A stretch of 64,000 nt of DNA from Flagellimonas meishanensis (GTDB lineage: Bacteria > Bacteroidota > Bacteroidia > Flavobacteriales > Flavobacteriaceae): the NCBI RefSeq assembly GCF_019880545.1, contig NZ_JAINVW010000003.1, positions 186,001 through 250,000 on the forward strand, in the 5' to 3' direction. Shown in pieces: positions 17,775-28,096 of this stretch (position 1 is the stretch's first letter; each line of letters begins with the position of its first letter). The position numbers and the translations under genes are program-made. Below the pieces are notes generated by a model. That model had not been told where the DNA came from and did not search any database. It was given only the letters and a program-made list of their open reading frames with translations.

Positions 17775-18425
17775 TCAGTTTTTAAATGCGTATTCTAAAA
17801 TATTGGCGCCCATTTGCAAAGCTTTGAGCCTAATGTCCTCGGGGTCGTTGTGTACTGTGGGGTCCTCCCAACCATCTCCCAGATCACTTTCGTAGGTGAA
17901 GAGCAGCAATAGTCTACCTTCATCAAAGATACCGAACGCCTGAGGTCTTTTGCCATCGTGTTCATGAATCTTGGGCAATCCTGTGGGGAAGGTATATTTT
18001 TGACTGAAGATGGGATGGTCCGCACCCAGTTCTTCCAATGCCCTATCGGGGAAAACCTTTATCAGTTCTTTTCTGACATAAGGCTCCATACCATAATTGT
18101 CATCAATATGAATAAATCCACCCGAAAGCAGGTAGATCCGTAGGTTCTGTGCCTCTTCCTCTGAAAAAAAGACATTGCCATGGCCGGTCATGTGGATATA
18201 TGGGTATTTGAAAATGGTAGTGCTCCCGGCTTCAACAGTTTCAGGTTTTGGTTCTATTCGGGTTCCGATGTTCGCATTGCAAAATTGGATCAAGTTGGGC
18301 AAGGCCGTAGGGTTGGAATACCAATCACCACCACCCCCATATTTTAGGACCGCGATTTCCTGCCCTCGGGTTCCATGAAAGGTTAAAAAAGTTAAAAAAA
18401 ACAGAATGCAGGTAAGTTGTTTCAT
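17775..18425 (-). CDS. DUF4159 domain protein, exported
   Basis: This 216-residue protein has a signal peptide (LTCILFFLTFLTFHGTRG). The rest is a DUF4159 domain, a class I glutamine-amidotransferase-like fold (FIHIDDNYGMEPYVRKEL, YPYIHMTGHGNVFFSEEE, HEHDGKRPQAFGIF). In Bacteroidota such genes occur singly or beside MoxR/VWA operons; the function is unknown. It heads a tight minus-strand set of three genes and is divergent from the DUF1223 gene with only 39 bp between starts. Confidence 0.9.
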   Translation of the reverse strand: MKQLTCILFFLTFLTFHGTRGQEIAVLKYGGGGDWYSNPTALPNLIQFCNANIGTRIEPKPETVEAGSTTIFKYPYIHMTGHGNVFFSEEEAQNLRIYLLSGGFIHIDDNYGMEPYVRKELIKVFPDRALEELGADHPIFSQKYTFPTGLPKIHEHDGKRPQAFGIFDEGRLLLLFTYESDLGDGWEDPTVHNDPEDIRLKALQMGANILEYAFKN

Positions 18426-18464
18426 GAATCAACGAATAACCATTTAACCAAAAATACAGCATTC

Positions 18465-19244
18465 ATGTTTAAAAAAATCATAATTCTCTCACTGGTATTT
18501 TTTGGATTATCGGTAATGGTAATGGCCAAGATTCATATAACAAGTGAAAGTAATGAAGTACTCGTTGAAAATAAGGAATTGGCTTATCCACCGGTGGTGG
18601 TCCTAGAACTTTTCACCTCCCAAGGTTGCTCCAGCTGCCCGCCTGCGGATGCACTCTTACAAAAAGTGAGTAAAGAACATCCTGAGCAGGTGTTTGCACT
18701 ATCCTATCACGTGGATTATTGGAACTACATTGGTTGGAGAGACCCTTTTTCAAAGGCTGCCTATACCAAAAAGCAAAGTGAGTACAATAGAAAGTTTGGT
18801 TATAGTGGTAATTATACTCCAGAGCTTGTCGTTAATGGAAGGGAACATTTTGTGGGATCTAACCGTGTGAAACTCTATTCGAGCATTGAAGACCATCGGC
18901 TCAAGACTTCTGAAAACAGTGTGATGATTTCCCGGGTTCATGTTGAGGGTGGAAAGGTGTCTTTCCATTATGCCATAAACGGGCCATTTTCAGGAAAACA
19001 GCTTCGAACAGTTCTGGTACTGGATGAAAAAACCACTCAGGTCACCCGCGGAGAAAACCGTAATCGAGAACTGCGCAACACCCATATAGTAGTTGCCGAG
19101 GATTATGTTCCCTTATTCGCTTCTGAAGGGACTTCCTCCATTCCCATTCCTGAAATGGCCAAGCGGGATAAAATTACCTTGATGATACTTGTGGAGCACG
19201 AGAACCTTGAAATTGTGGGAGCAGCAAAGGTATCCGTCCCTTAG
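18465..19244 (+). CDS. DUF1223 protein, exported thioredoxin-fold
   Basis: The ATG at 18465 starts a signal peptide (MFKKIIILSLVFFGLSVMVMA); codons upstream in frame overlap the divergent DUF4159 start and are unlikely. The 259-residue product has VVLELFTSQGCSSCPPAD, placing a C55-S-S-C58 redox motif in a thioredoxin-like domain, then a beta-sandwich C-terminal half, as in the DUF1223 family. A disulfide-exchange or peroxide-related role in the periplasm is plausible. Its stop overlaps the convergent rsmE stop by 4 bp. Confidence 0.93.
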   Translation: MFKKIIILSLVFFGLSVMVMAKIHITSESNEVLVENKELAYPPVVVLELFTSQGCSSCPPADALLQKVSKEHPEQVFALSYHVDYWNYIGWRDPFSKAAYTKKQSEYNRKFGYSGNYTPELVVNGREHFVGSNRVKLYSSIEDHRLKTSENSVMISRVHVEGGKVSFHYAINGPFSGKQLRTVLVLDEKTTQVTRGENRNRELRNTHIVVAEDYVPLFASEGTSSIPIPEMAKRDKITLMILVEHENLEIVGAAKVSVP

Positions 19245-19945
19245 CTGTTGATTAGGACAATGGTTGTGCAGGCAACCACGGCAGCAGTCTCTGTGCGCAA
19301 CCGATTTTTACCCAATGAAATGGGAACGTAGCCCCGTTCACGTGCCAAATCTATTTCGTACTTGGAAAAATCACCTTCCGGACCTATCAGGATGGTGATG
19401 TCCTTGTCCGCCGGAGCCCTTCTTCTCAATTCCATTTTTTCGCCATCAGCACAATGGGCAATGAACTTAAACCCAGAATTCTCCTTATTGACAAACTCTT
19501 CAAGGGTTACCATAGGGTTGAGTTTGGGAAGAATGGTTTGAAGGGATTGTTTCATAGCGGATTGCAGCACCCGGTCCATTCTTTCCTTTTTTACTGTTTT
19601 GCGTTCGGAATGCTCGCAAAGTACGGGGGTGATCTCATCGACTCCTATTTCAGTGGCTTTTTCCAGGAACCATTCAAATCGGTCGTTCATTTTGGTTGGA
19701 GCCACCGCTAGGTGCAGGCTATATCTTTTTGGGACAGATTTTTTGGAAGATACAATTTCTGCCTTACATTTCTGTTGGTCTGCCACTACGATTTCCGCTT
19801 TAAAAAGATATCCCTTACCGTTGGTTATGTGGACAATATCCTTTTCCTTTTTCCGAAGCACCCGCACAATGTGTTTGCTTTCCTCTGGCCCAAAATGGAA
19901 TTGCTTATAGCTGTTGTCCAAAGATGGATCATAGAATAATTGCAT
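19241..19945 (-). CDS. rsmE: 16S rRNA (uracil(1498)-N(3))-methyltransferase
   Basis: This 234-residue SPOUT-family enzyme methylates U1498 of 16S rRNA. An N-terminal PUA-like part (HFGPEESKHIVRVLRKKEKD) is followed by the knotted methyltransferase domain with LIGPEGDFSKYE and the C-terminal SLGKNRLRTETAAV, where SAM binds in the knot. Length is typical. It is the last gene of a minus-strand set tsaD, TfoX-like, rsmE, with 3 bp before it. Confidence 0.96.
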   Translation of the reverse strand: MQLFYDPSLDNSYKQFHFGPEESKHIVRVLRKKEKDIVHITNGKGYLFKAEIVVADQQKCKAEIVSSKKSVPKRYSLHLAVAPTKMNDRFEWFLEKATEIGVDEITPVLCEHSERKTVKKERMDRVLQSAMKQSLQTILPKLNPMVTLEEFVNKENSGFKFIAHCADGEKMELRRRAPADKDITILIGPEGDFSKYEIDLARERGYVPISLGKNRLRTETAAVVACTTIVLINS

Positions 19946-19948
19946 GGG

Positions 19949-20275
19949 CTAAAGTTTGCTTTTGGCGTGTTCCAATCCCAATTCCATCCATCGGGACAAT
20001 TGTTCTTCGGTGCCAAAACCACCGGGAGAAACAAAGATAAATTCTTTCATGGGTTTCCCGGTAAAATCCATTGGCCTTACATGGTCCTCTTTCAAGACGG
20101 AATCCATTTTTGCGCTCAGGACACGGACAACAAGATCATCCTTCACCACTCCAATGGCCATCTTGCCTTTATACAAGAAGGCAATTCCTCCGAACATTTT
20201 CTTTTCCGACAATTCTTCGGAAAACAAAGTGCCAGCAACCCTAATTTGTCTGGTTGTTTCTTCGTTAAAGGGCAT
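19949..20275 (-). CDS. TfoX/Sxy N-terminal domain protein
   Basis: I choose the ATG at 20275 (MPFNEETTRQIR), giving 108 residues; the longer frame starting 23 codons earlier adds a hydrophobic stretch that the family lacks. KKMFGGIAFLYKGKMAIGV is the family signature, followed by MDFTGKPMKEFIFVSP. Stand-alone TfoX N-domains are common in bacteria that lack known natural competence; the role is unknown. It lies between tsaD and rsmE on the same strand, 3 bp from rsmE. Confidence 0.92.
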   Translation of the reverse strand: MPFNEETTRQIRVAGTLFSEELSEKKMFGGIAFLYKGKMAIGVVKDDLVVRVLSAKMDSVLKEDHVRPMDFTGKPMKEFIFVSPGGFGTEEQLSRWMELGLEHAKSKL

Positions 20276-20327
20276 AAATTTTCTATTGTACAAGTAAGGT
20301 ACTAAAAATATGTAAAGAAAACCGTGA

Positions 20328-21359
20328 TCAACTGCCAATGGCAAAACGGGCCTTGGCCGCTACGCGCTGGTTGGAAAAGTGTCCTTTTAAATACTTTAGA
20401 TATCCGGTGATTCCTATCATTGCGGCATTGTCGGTGCAATATTGAAACTTTGGGATATAGGTCTGCCACCCCAATTCCGCTTCCGCATTTCTTAAGCGTG
20501 CCCGGATTCCGGAATTGGCCGCAACCCCACCCCCAATGGCAATTTGACTGATACCGGTTTGTTCTGCCGCCAACTGGAGCTTTTCCATTAAAATGTCCAA
20601 TATGGTTTCTTGTACGGAGGCACAGATATCATCGATGTTCTCCGAAATGAAATCAGGGTTTCTTTTGGTCTCCCTTTGCAGGAAATACAGAATGCCGGTC
20701 TTAAGACCGCTAAAGCTGAAATTGAGGCCATCCACTTTGGGTTTTGGAAAATCAAAGGCCTTTGGGTTCCCCTTTTGGGCGTGTTTGTCCACAAGCGGCC
20801 CTCCGGGATAGGGTAGTCCCATAAGCTTTGCGCTTTTGTCAAAAGCCTCACCTACCGCATCATCCAAGGTCTCTCCCATGATTTCCATATCAAAATAATC
20901 CTTAACCAATACAATTTGGGTGTGCCCCCCACTTATGGTCAGGGCCAAAAAGGGAAATTTGGGCTCGCCGGAATGTTCATCATCATCAATAAAGTGTGCC
21001 AAAATATGGGCTTCCATATGATTCACCGCAATTAAGGGTATATCCAACCCCAGTGCCAGGGACTTGGCAAACGAGGTCCCGACCAACAGGGAACCCATAA
21101 GGCCTGGTCCCTTGGTAAAAGCTATGGCCGATAGGTCTTTTTTGTCGATATTTGCCTTGGCCAAGGCCTGGTGTACTACGGGAACTATGTTTTGTTGATG
21201 GGCCCTTGAGGCCAACTCTGGAACTACGCCCCCATATTGCCTATGGATGTCTTGTGTTGCCACCACGTTGCTCAGGACCTTTTTGTTGCACAAAACGGCC
21301 GCGGAAGTGTCATCACAGGAAGATTCAATACCAAGAATATAAGTTTTTTTGGTTGTCAC
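20328..21359 (-). CDS. tsaD: tRNA N6-adenosine threonylcarbamoyltransferase
   Basis: This 343-residue Kae1/TsaD ASKHA-fold enzyme transfers threonylcarbamoyl to A37 of ANN-reading tRNAs with TsaB and TsaE. The metal ligands H114 and H118 (NHMEAHILAH) are visible, as are ILGIESSCDDT at the start, SGGHTQ and the GGVAANSGIR loop. The start codon is GTG (MTTKKTYIL), supported by the family's N-terminal pattern. The promoter overlaps the 5' region of the divergent tamB gene. It leads a three-gene minus-strand set. Confidence 0.97.
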   Translation of the reverse strand: MTTKKTYILGIESSCDDTSAAVLCNKKVLSNVVATQDIHRQYGGVVPELASRAHQQNIVPVVHQALAKANIDKKDLSAIAFTKGPGLMGSLLVGTSFAKSLALGLDIPLIAVNHMEAHILAHFIDDDEHSGEPKFPFLALTISGGHTQIVLVKDYFDMEIMGETLDDAVGEAFDKSAKLMGLPYPGGPLVDKHAQKGNPKAFDFPKPKVDGLNFSFSGLKTGILYFLQRETKRNPDFISENIDDICASVQETILDILMEKLQLAAEQTGISQIAIGGGVAANSGIRARLRNAEAELGWQTYIPKFQYCTDNAAMIGITGYLKYLKGHFSNQRVAAKARFAIGS

Positions 21360-21384
21360 GGGTTTTGGAATAAAAATTGGAGGT

Positions 21385-21412
21385 CAAAGGTAAAACATAA
21401 AGCCCTATCAAA
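21385..21412 (-). promoter_or_regulatory. Promoter of tsaD
   Basis: On the minus strand TTTG (21409-21412) is followed after 16 bp by TACCTTTG (21385-21392), an exact -7 box. It ends about 25 bp before the GTG start. The -33 box overlaps the probable N-terminal coding extension of tamB. Confidence 0.55.
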
Positions 21413-21442
21413 AAACTGCGTAAAATACTGTTTCGGTCTATC

Positions 21443-24400
21443 ATGGTCATCTTGTTGATCATGGTATTGGGCTCTTTGATCCTGTCATTGCCGATAGTGC
21501 AGACACGACTGGCTAAATATGCAACGGATAGCATCAACGAAGAGTTTGGCACCAACATTTCCCTGGACCGGGTGAGCCTTTCCCTTTTCAATTTAAATGC
21601 AGGGCTTCGGGGCATCTATGTTGAAGATTACAAAAACGACACTTTGGTCTACATCAGGAAGTTGAACACCTCCGTTTTGAACTTGAAGAATATGGCCAAT
21701 GGGAAAATGGAGTTTGGCGATGTGGAGATGGAGGGCCTCTTTTTCAATCTAAAGACTTATAAGGGCGAAAGCGATACCAATCTTGATGTGTTTGTGGACA
21801 AACTTGATGATGGACAGCCGCGCCAGCCAGGAACACCACCTTTTTTCCTGTCCGCCGATGGGATACAGGTGTTCCAAGGAAGGTTTTTGCTCACAGATGA
21901 GAATCTTGAAAAGCCGGAAGTGCTCAACTTCTCAAATCTTGAGGTGCTCGCCAAGGATTTTCAGATCCTGGGCCCAGATGTGAGCCTTGCCATTGAAGAT
22001 CTCTCCTTGGACGCTGCCCGTGGGGTTCGGTTACAGAAACTTTCCACCAATTTTTCCTATACCAAGGAGAAAATGCAATTTGATGCACTACAGCTCAATA
22101 CCAGGGAATCGCAGATCAACGGTGACCTTCAATTCTCATATAACCGGGAAGATTTTGCGGAGTTCACGGACCGCGTTCAAATTAACGGAGAGTTTACAGA
22201 GTCAATCGTGGCCCTAAACGACATCAACACTTTTTACAATGAGTTTGGCAAGGACATAAAAGTGACATTTTCCAGCAAGGTCAGTGGGGTACTCAACAAC
22301 TTGGTGACAGAGGACCTTCTAGTCCAAACCGAGAACACCGGTATTTATGGCGATTTTGAGTTCGACAATATGTTCAGTGCCGAGGCTCCCTTCATTATGC
22401 GGGCCGATATTGACAACCTTACTTCCAGCTACTATCAGCTACGGGCATTGCTGCCGAATATCCTGGGAAGAAACATTCCATCATCATTCCAAAAAATGGG
22501 ACAGTTTACCATCCGTGGTGATGCCGAGGTCACCGAGACCTCCTTGGACGTCCAGATAAACCTGAACACGGCCATTGGAAAAAGTTACACCGACCTGCAA
22601 ATGACCAATATCCAGTCCATAGATAATGCATCGTACATTGGTTTTATATCCTTGGTCGATTTTGACTTGGGCAATTTTACGGACACAAAAAATTTGGGGC
22701 TCACTTCCCTGGATGTAAATGTGGAAGGCAAGGGCTTTATTTCCGAAAACCTGAACACTGAGGTCATTGGAGAGGTGCACAAGCTGGAATACAATGGGTA
22801 TGAGTACAACAATTTGAGGGTATCTGGTATTTTGAAGGAACAGCTATTTGACGGTTCCTTGGTGAGCAGCGATGAGAACATCAATTTTGACTTTAAAGGG
22901 TTGGCCGATTTTGGGGAAGACCAGAACACATTCAATTTTATTGCCTCCGTGGCCTATGCCGACCTAAAAAAGCTCAATTTCATCAACGACAGCGTGTCCA
23001 TTTTTAAAGGTGACCTGAACATGGATATTGAGGGAAACACCTTGGATGACATTATTGGGCAGATCCGTTTTTCCAACACCACCTATCAAAACAAAAATGA
23101 CACCTACTATTTTGAGGATTTCTCCGTGACCTCCTCTTTTGAAACAGATTCAGTGAGGACAGTGGAGATCAATTCCCCGGATATTATCACAGGGTACGCC
23201 AAGGGAAGATTTAAGGTGGCCGAACTGGGTAGATTGGTCCAGAACTCTGTGGGAAGTATTTACACCAACTACAAACCCTACGAAATATCCAGTGGGCAGC
23301 GCTTGAATTTCAATTTTAGGATCTACAATAAAATTGTGGATGTTTTCTTTCCAGAAGTCACTTTTGACGCCAATACCTTTATACGGGGGAACATTATCGC
23401 AGACGAAGGGGATTTCAAACTGACCTTCAAATCACCAAGCATAAGTGCTTTTGGCAATGAGTTTGATAATGTGGAACTGAAGATAGATAACAAAAACCCG
23501 CTTTTCAACACCTTCGTTTCAGTCCAGGATATGTCAACGGTCTATTATAACGTAAAGGACTTCAGTTTGATCAACACCACCCTGAAGGACACGCTATTTT
23601 TTAGAACAGAATTTAAGGGGGGCAGTGGGTTTGATGACAGTTATAACCTAAACTTCTATCACACGTTCAATAAGGACAACAAATCGGTGATAGGGTTGAA
23701 AAAATCCGACATCAATTTCAAGGGAAATACCTGGGTATTGAACAAGGATGGAAACAATCGGAACAAGGTCATCATCAACAGGACTTTGGACAGTATCCAG
23801 ATTGAAGATGTGGTAATGGACAATGAAAATAGGGAGCAGATAAGGCTAAGGGGCGAGCTTGCCGACTCCACATACAAGGATTTGGACCTGCAGTTCAAGA
23901 TTGTGTCCCTCAACAAAATCACCCCGGTCATTGATAGTCTCAGATTGGATGGCTCCGTGGATGGATTTTTGAACATTTTGCAAAAAGAAGGAAAATATCT
24001 GCCCACATCAAGCTTGAATGTAAGTGACTTTACTGTCAACAATATGCGGTTGGGCGATTTGGAAGTAGGCATTTTTGGTAACAACGACCTTACCCAATTT
24101 GGAGTAAGCACCTGGTTGAACGATAATGGAAGGGAAAAAATGAGCATCAACGGCAAGGTGACCAACATAAACAATCAACAAGAACTGGATTTGGCCGCCA
24201 ATTTTACCGATTTCAACCTAGAACCCTTCAGTCCACTGGGAGAGGATGTGATATCCAATATTCGCGGTCTCCTGAGTGGCAGTGTGAAGATTGAGGGAAG
24301 GGCCAACAATCCTTCCATCAATGGCAACCTGAGCCTGAACCAGGCGGGCATTGGCATTCCCTATCTAAATGTTGATTATGACTTTGCCCCCTATTCAAGG

Positions 24401-25882
24401 GTTCGCCTTTTTGACCAAACTTTTTACTTTGAAGAGGTTGGACTATCCGACGTGGCCGAAGGAACAAAAGCCACTCTGGATGGGACTATCAACCACGTTG
24501 CCTTTGGGGATTGGTCACTGGATTTGGATGTCAACACAGAGAACGGACGTTTTATGATATTGAACACGGAGTATAACGAAGAAGCACTGTACTATGGAAA
24601 AGGGTTCATCAATGGAACCGGAAGCATATATGGCTCAACGGATGCGCTGAACATTACCGTGGATGCGGCCACAGCAAGGGGCACTTCATTGAAGATTCCC
24701 CTTAGCGATGTGACCAGTGTCGGGGATTATTCCTTCATTAATTTCATAGAAAAAAGCGGTGTGGAATCCTTCAGCCAGGAACGCGTCCTAAAAGACTATC
24801 AAGGATTGGAGATGGCTTTTGATTTGGCCGTGACACCCGATGCAGAAGTGGAGATCGTGGTGGACCAGAACACAGGCAGTTCCTTAAAAGGAACAGGGGA
24901 GGGGATCCTGTTGATAGAGATCAACACCAACGGAAAGTTCAACATGTACGGTGAGTTTGTTGCTGTGACCGGGGAATACAACTTTAAATATGGCGGCGTA
25001 ATTGATAAAACCTTTAAAGTAAGGCCCGGTGGTACCATTTTATGGGAAAGGGACCCCCTCGCCGCCCAGTTAAATCTGGAAGCCGTGTATTCCCTAAATG
25101 CAAATCCAGCGCCGCTTTTGGATAACCCAGGATTTACAGGAAGGATTCCTACGGAAGTCGTGGTGAGGCTGGACGGGGAGCTTGAGAGTCCTAACATCAA
25201 TTTTGACATCGACTTTCCCGGGACCAATTCCGTGGTTCAATCCGAGTTGCAATATCGTTTACAGGACCCGACCGTAAAAGAGCGCAACGCATTTTTTCTT
25301 TTGGCCCAGGGGACTTTCGTGAATGAACAAACTGGAATCAACCAACAAGCTGTTACGGGAAATCTTATACAGACTGCTTCGGGTTTACTGAACCAGATAT
25401 TGTCTGGAAACAACGATAAATTCAATTTTGGGGTTTCCTACGAGCAAGGGCTATTGGACCCCAATGCGGATATACGCACGGAAAATAGGATTGGGGTTAC
25501 CGTATCCACCCAGATATCGGACAGAATTTTGGTCAACGGCAGGGTAGGGGTGCCCGTGGGGGGTGTCTCGGAGACCGTTGTGGCGGGCGATGTGGAAGTA
25601 CAGGTACTGCTGAATGAGCAGGGTACCCTCAGCGCAAAAATATTCAACCGTGAAAACCAGATACAGCAATTTTTGTCAGAAAGACAGGGATATACACAGG
25701 GATTGGGGCTTTCCTACCAAGTGGATTTCAACAGTTTTAAGGAGTTGATGCAGAAAATTTTCAAGAAAAAGGAAAAACAAAGTCCACTGACACCTGAAAA
25801 AGCATCTACTGAGATCATGGGGAAGGATAGTTTGATCCGGTTCCGTTCCAAACCTAAAATCACCGGAAAATCTCAAAAATGA
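21443..25882 (+). CDS. tamB: Translocation/assembly module TamB (DUF490 domain)
   Basis: This 1479-residue protein has an N-terminal signal anchor, a very long beta-strand-rich middle and the C-terminal DUF490 domain (about residues 1090-1440, with FDLAVTPDAEVEIVVD, GGTILWERDPLAA and FNFGVSYEQGL). TamB spans the periplasm and helps move lipids or outer-membrane proteins with TamA/BamA. The first ATG (21443) leaves the hydrophobic helix without positive residues ahead of it, whereas the frame is open back to 21401 and reads KKLRKILFRSI. The true start is therefore probably a rare codon upstream. Divergent from tsaD, an arrangement common in flavobacteria. Confidence 0.93.
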   Translation: MVILLIMVLGSLILSLPIVQTRLAKYATDSINEEFGTNISLDRVSLSLFNLNAGLRGIYVEDYKNDTLVYIRKLNTSVLNLKNMANGKMEFGDVEMEGLFFNLKTYKGESDTNLDVFVDKLDDGQPRQPGTPPFFLSADGIQVFQGRFLLTDENLEKPEVLNFSNLEVLAKDFQILGPDVSLAIEDLSLDAARGVRLQKLSTNFSYTKEKMQFDALQLNTRESQINGDLQFSYNREDFAEFTDRVQINGEFTESIVALNDINTFYNEFGKDIKVTFSSKVSGVLNNLVTEDLLVQTENTGIYGDFEFDNMFSAEAPFIMRADIDNLTSSYYQLRALLPNILGRNIPSSFQKMGQFTIRGDAEVTETSLDVQINLNTAIGKSYTDLQMTNIQSIDNASYIGFISLVDFDLGNFTDTKNLGLTSLDVNVEGKGFISENLNTEVIGEVHKLEYNGYEYNNLRVSGILKEQLFDGSLVSSDENINFDFKGLADFGEDQNTFNFIASVAYADLKKLNFINDSVSIFKGDLNMDIEGNTLDDIIGQIRFSNTTYQNKNDTYYFEDFSVTSSFETDSVRTVEINSPDIITGYAKGRFKVAELGRLVQNSVGSIYTNYKPYEISSGQRLNFNFRIYNKIVDVFFPEVTFDANTFIRGNIIADEGDFKLTFKSPSISAFGNEFDNVELKIDNKNPLFNTFVSVQDMSTVYYNVKDFSLINTTLKDTLFFRTEFKGGSGFDDSYNLNFYHTFNKDNKSVIGLKKSDINFKGNTWVLNKDGNNRNKVIINRTLDSIQIEDVVMDNENREQIRLRGELADSTYKDLDLQFKIVSLNKITPVIDSLRLDGSVDGFLNILQKEGKYLPTSSLNVSDFTVNNMRLGDLEVGIFGNNDLTQFGVSTWLNDNGREKMSINGKVTNINNQQELDLAANFTDFNLEPFSPLGEDVISNIRGLLSGSVKIEGRANNPSINGNLSLNQAGIGIPYLNVDYDFAPYSRVRLFDQTFYFEEVGLSDVAEGTKATLDGTINHVAFGDWSLDLDVNTENGRFMILNTEYNEEALYYGKGFINGTGSIYGSTDALNITVDAATARGTSLKIPLSDVTSVGDYSFINFIEKSGVESFSQERVLKDYQGLEMAFDLAVTPDAEVEIVVDQNTGSSLKGTGEGILLIEINTNGKFNMYGEFVAVTGEYNFKYGGVIDKTFKVRPGGTILWERDPLAAQLNLEAVYSLNANPAPLLDNPGFTGRIPTEVVVRLDGELESPNINFDIDFPGTNSVVQSELQYRLQDPTVKERNAFFLLAQGTFVNEQTGINQQAVTGNLIQTASGLLNQILSGNNDKFNFGVSYEQGLLDPNADIRTENRIGVTVSTQISDRILVNGRVGVPVGGVSETVVAGDVEVQVLLNEQGTLSAKIFNRENQIQQFLSERQGYTQGLGLSYQVDFNSFKELMQKIFKKKEKQSPLTPEKASTEIMGKDSLIRFRSKPKITGKSQK

Positions 25883-25988
25883 GATTGAATTTTTATCGAT
25901 TCCACAGCAAAAAAACTACGAAAACGTTTGCGAAAATCCCTGAAAACAAATAAGTTAATAAGGCATTCCAATTTTGGATAAAGTTTCC

Positions 25989-25996
25989 TAGTTTTG
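25989..25996 (+). promoter_or_regulatory. Possible -7 box before pfkA
   Basis: TAGTTTTG matches TAnnTTTG and ends 18 bp before the pfkA ATG. No TTTG is found at the usual distance upstream; the nearest is 12 bp away. It is a weak candidate. Confidence 0.3.
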
Positions 25997-26014
25997 ATCT
26001 CTTAAAATTTTTGA

Positions 26015-27001
26015 ATGGCTTCAGAAATCAAGAAAATTGGCGTGTTCACCTCCGGGGGTGATTCGCCCGGAATGAATGCAGCGATTCGTTCCGTGGTGCG
26101 TACCTGTGCTTATCTTAACATACAATGTGTGGGCATCTACCGTGGGTATCAGGGAATGATCGAAGGAGATTTCAAGCAATTGGACGCCCGTAGTGTCAAT
26201 AATATCATCAATAAAGGGGGGACCATTTTAAAATCGGCCCGATGCGAAGAATTCCGTACCCCGGAAGGACGTAAGAAGGCTTACGACCAATTAAGAAAGG
26301 AAGGCATCGATGCTTTTGTGGTTATTGGGGGCAATGGAAGTTTTGCCGGAGCGGAAAAATTCAACCAAGAATTTGATTTTCCGGTCATTGGCATCCCTGG
26401 CACCATAGACAATGATATTTTGGGTTCCTCGTACACCATTGGGTTCGATACGGCCATTAACACCGTAGTGGAGGCCATCGATAAGATAAGGGATACCGCA
26501 AGCTCGCACAACCGACTCTTTTTTGTGGAGGTTATGGGCAGGGATGTGGGCCATATAGCACTGAATGCCGGAGTAGGGGCGGGTGCCGAGGAAATTTTGA
26601 TTCCCGAACAGAATTTGGGACTTGAGCGCTTGTTGGATTCCCTGAAACGAAGCAAGAAATCTGGGAAATCATCCAGTATTGTGATTGTTGCCGAAGGCGA
26701 TAAGATAGGGAAGAATGTTTTTGAGCTAAAGGAATATGTGGAGCAGCACTTGCCCATTTATGACGTAAGGGTTTCCGTATTGGGACACATGCAACGCGGG
26801 GGAAACCCAACGTGTTTTGATCGGGTCCTTGCCAGTAGAATGGGTGTAAAGGCAGTGGAGAGCCTTTTGGAGGGAAAAAGTAATTATATGGTAGGTATTC
26901 GCGACACAAAGCTAATACTGACGCCGATACACGATGCCATTAAGGCGCATACTGAAATTGATGAGGAACTCATCAAGGTTTCGGACATAATGACAACATA
27001 A
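26015..27001 (+). CDS. pfkA: 6-phosphofructokinase
   Basis: This 328-residue enzyme has the usual bacterial PfkA size. FTSGGDSPGMNAAIR forms the first nucleotide loop and PGTIDND (T130, D132, D134) carries the catalytic aspartate. It phosphorylates fructose 6-phosphate in glycolysis. The second nucleotide loop reads IGGNGS (N107) where E. coli PfkA has GGDGS, with Asp103 facing Mg-ATP; the glycine that marks ATP rather than pyrophosphate enzymes is kept. It is 22 bp upstream of gap, so the two glycolytic genes probably share an mRNA. Confidence 0.96.
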   Translation: MASEIKKIGVFTSGGDSPGMNAAIRSVVRTCAYLNIQCVGIYRGYQGMIEGDFKQLDARSVNNIINKGGTILKSARCEEFRTPEGRKKAYDQLRKEGIDAFVVIGGNGSFAGAEKFNQEFDFPVIGIPGTIDNDILGSSYTIGFDTAINTVVEAIDKIRDTASSHNRLFFVEVMGRDVGHIALNAGVGAGAEEILIPEQNLGLERLLDSLKRSKKSGKSSSIVIVAEGDKIGKNVFELKEYVEQHLPIYDVRVSVLGHMQRGGNPTCFDRVLASRMGVKAVESLLEGKSNYMVGIRDTKLILTPIHDAIKAHTEIDEELIKVSDIMTT

Positions 27002-27011
27002 ATCAACTTAA

Positions 27012-28025
<1,014 letters not shown>

Positions 28026-28042
28026 TTTATTATCTTGAACCA

Positions 28043-28072
28043 ATCCCGGAGGGTCTTTGGCTCTTCCGGGAT
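28043..28072 (+). other. Hairpin between gap and the kinase gene
   Basis: ATCCCGGA (28043-28050) pairs perfectly with TCCGGGAT (28065-28072) around a 14-nt loop whose outer bases can extend the stem. No T tract follows, so it is not a standard terminator. It could stabilise the 3' end of the gap mRNA or partly separate expression of the two genes. Confidence 0.6.
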
Positions 28073-28096
28073 ACCAACCTTAAAAAAACCGTACCT

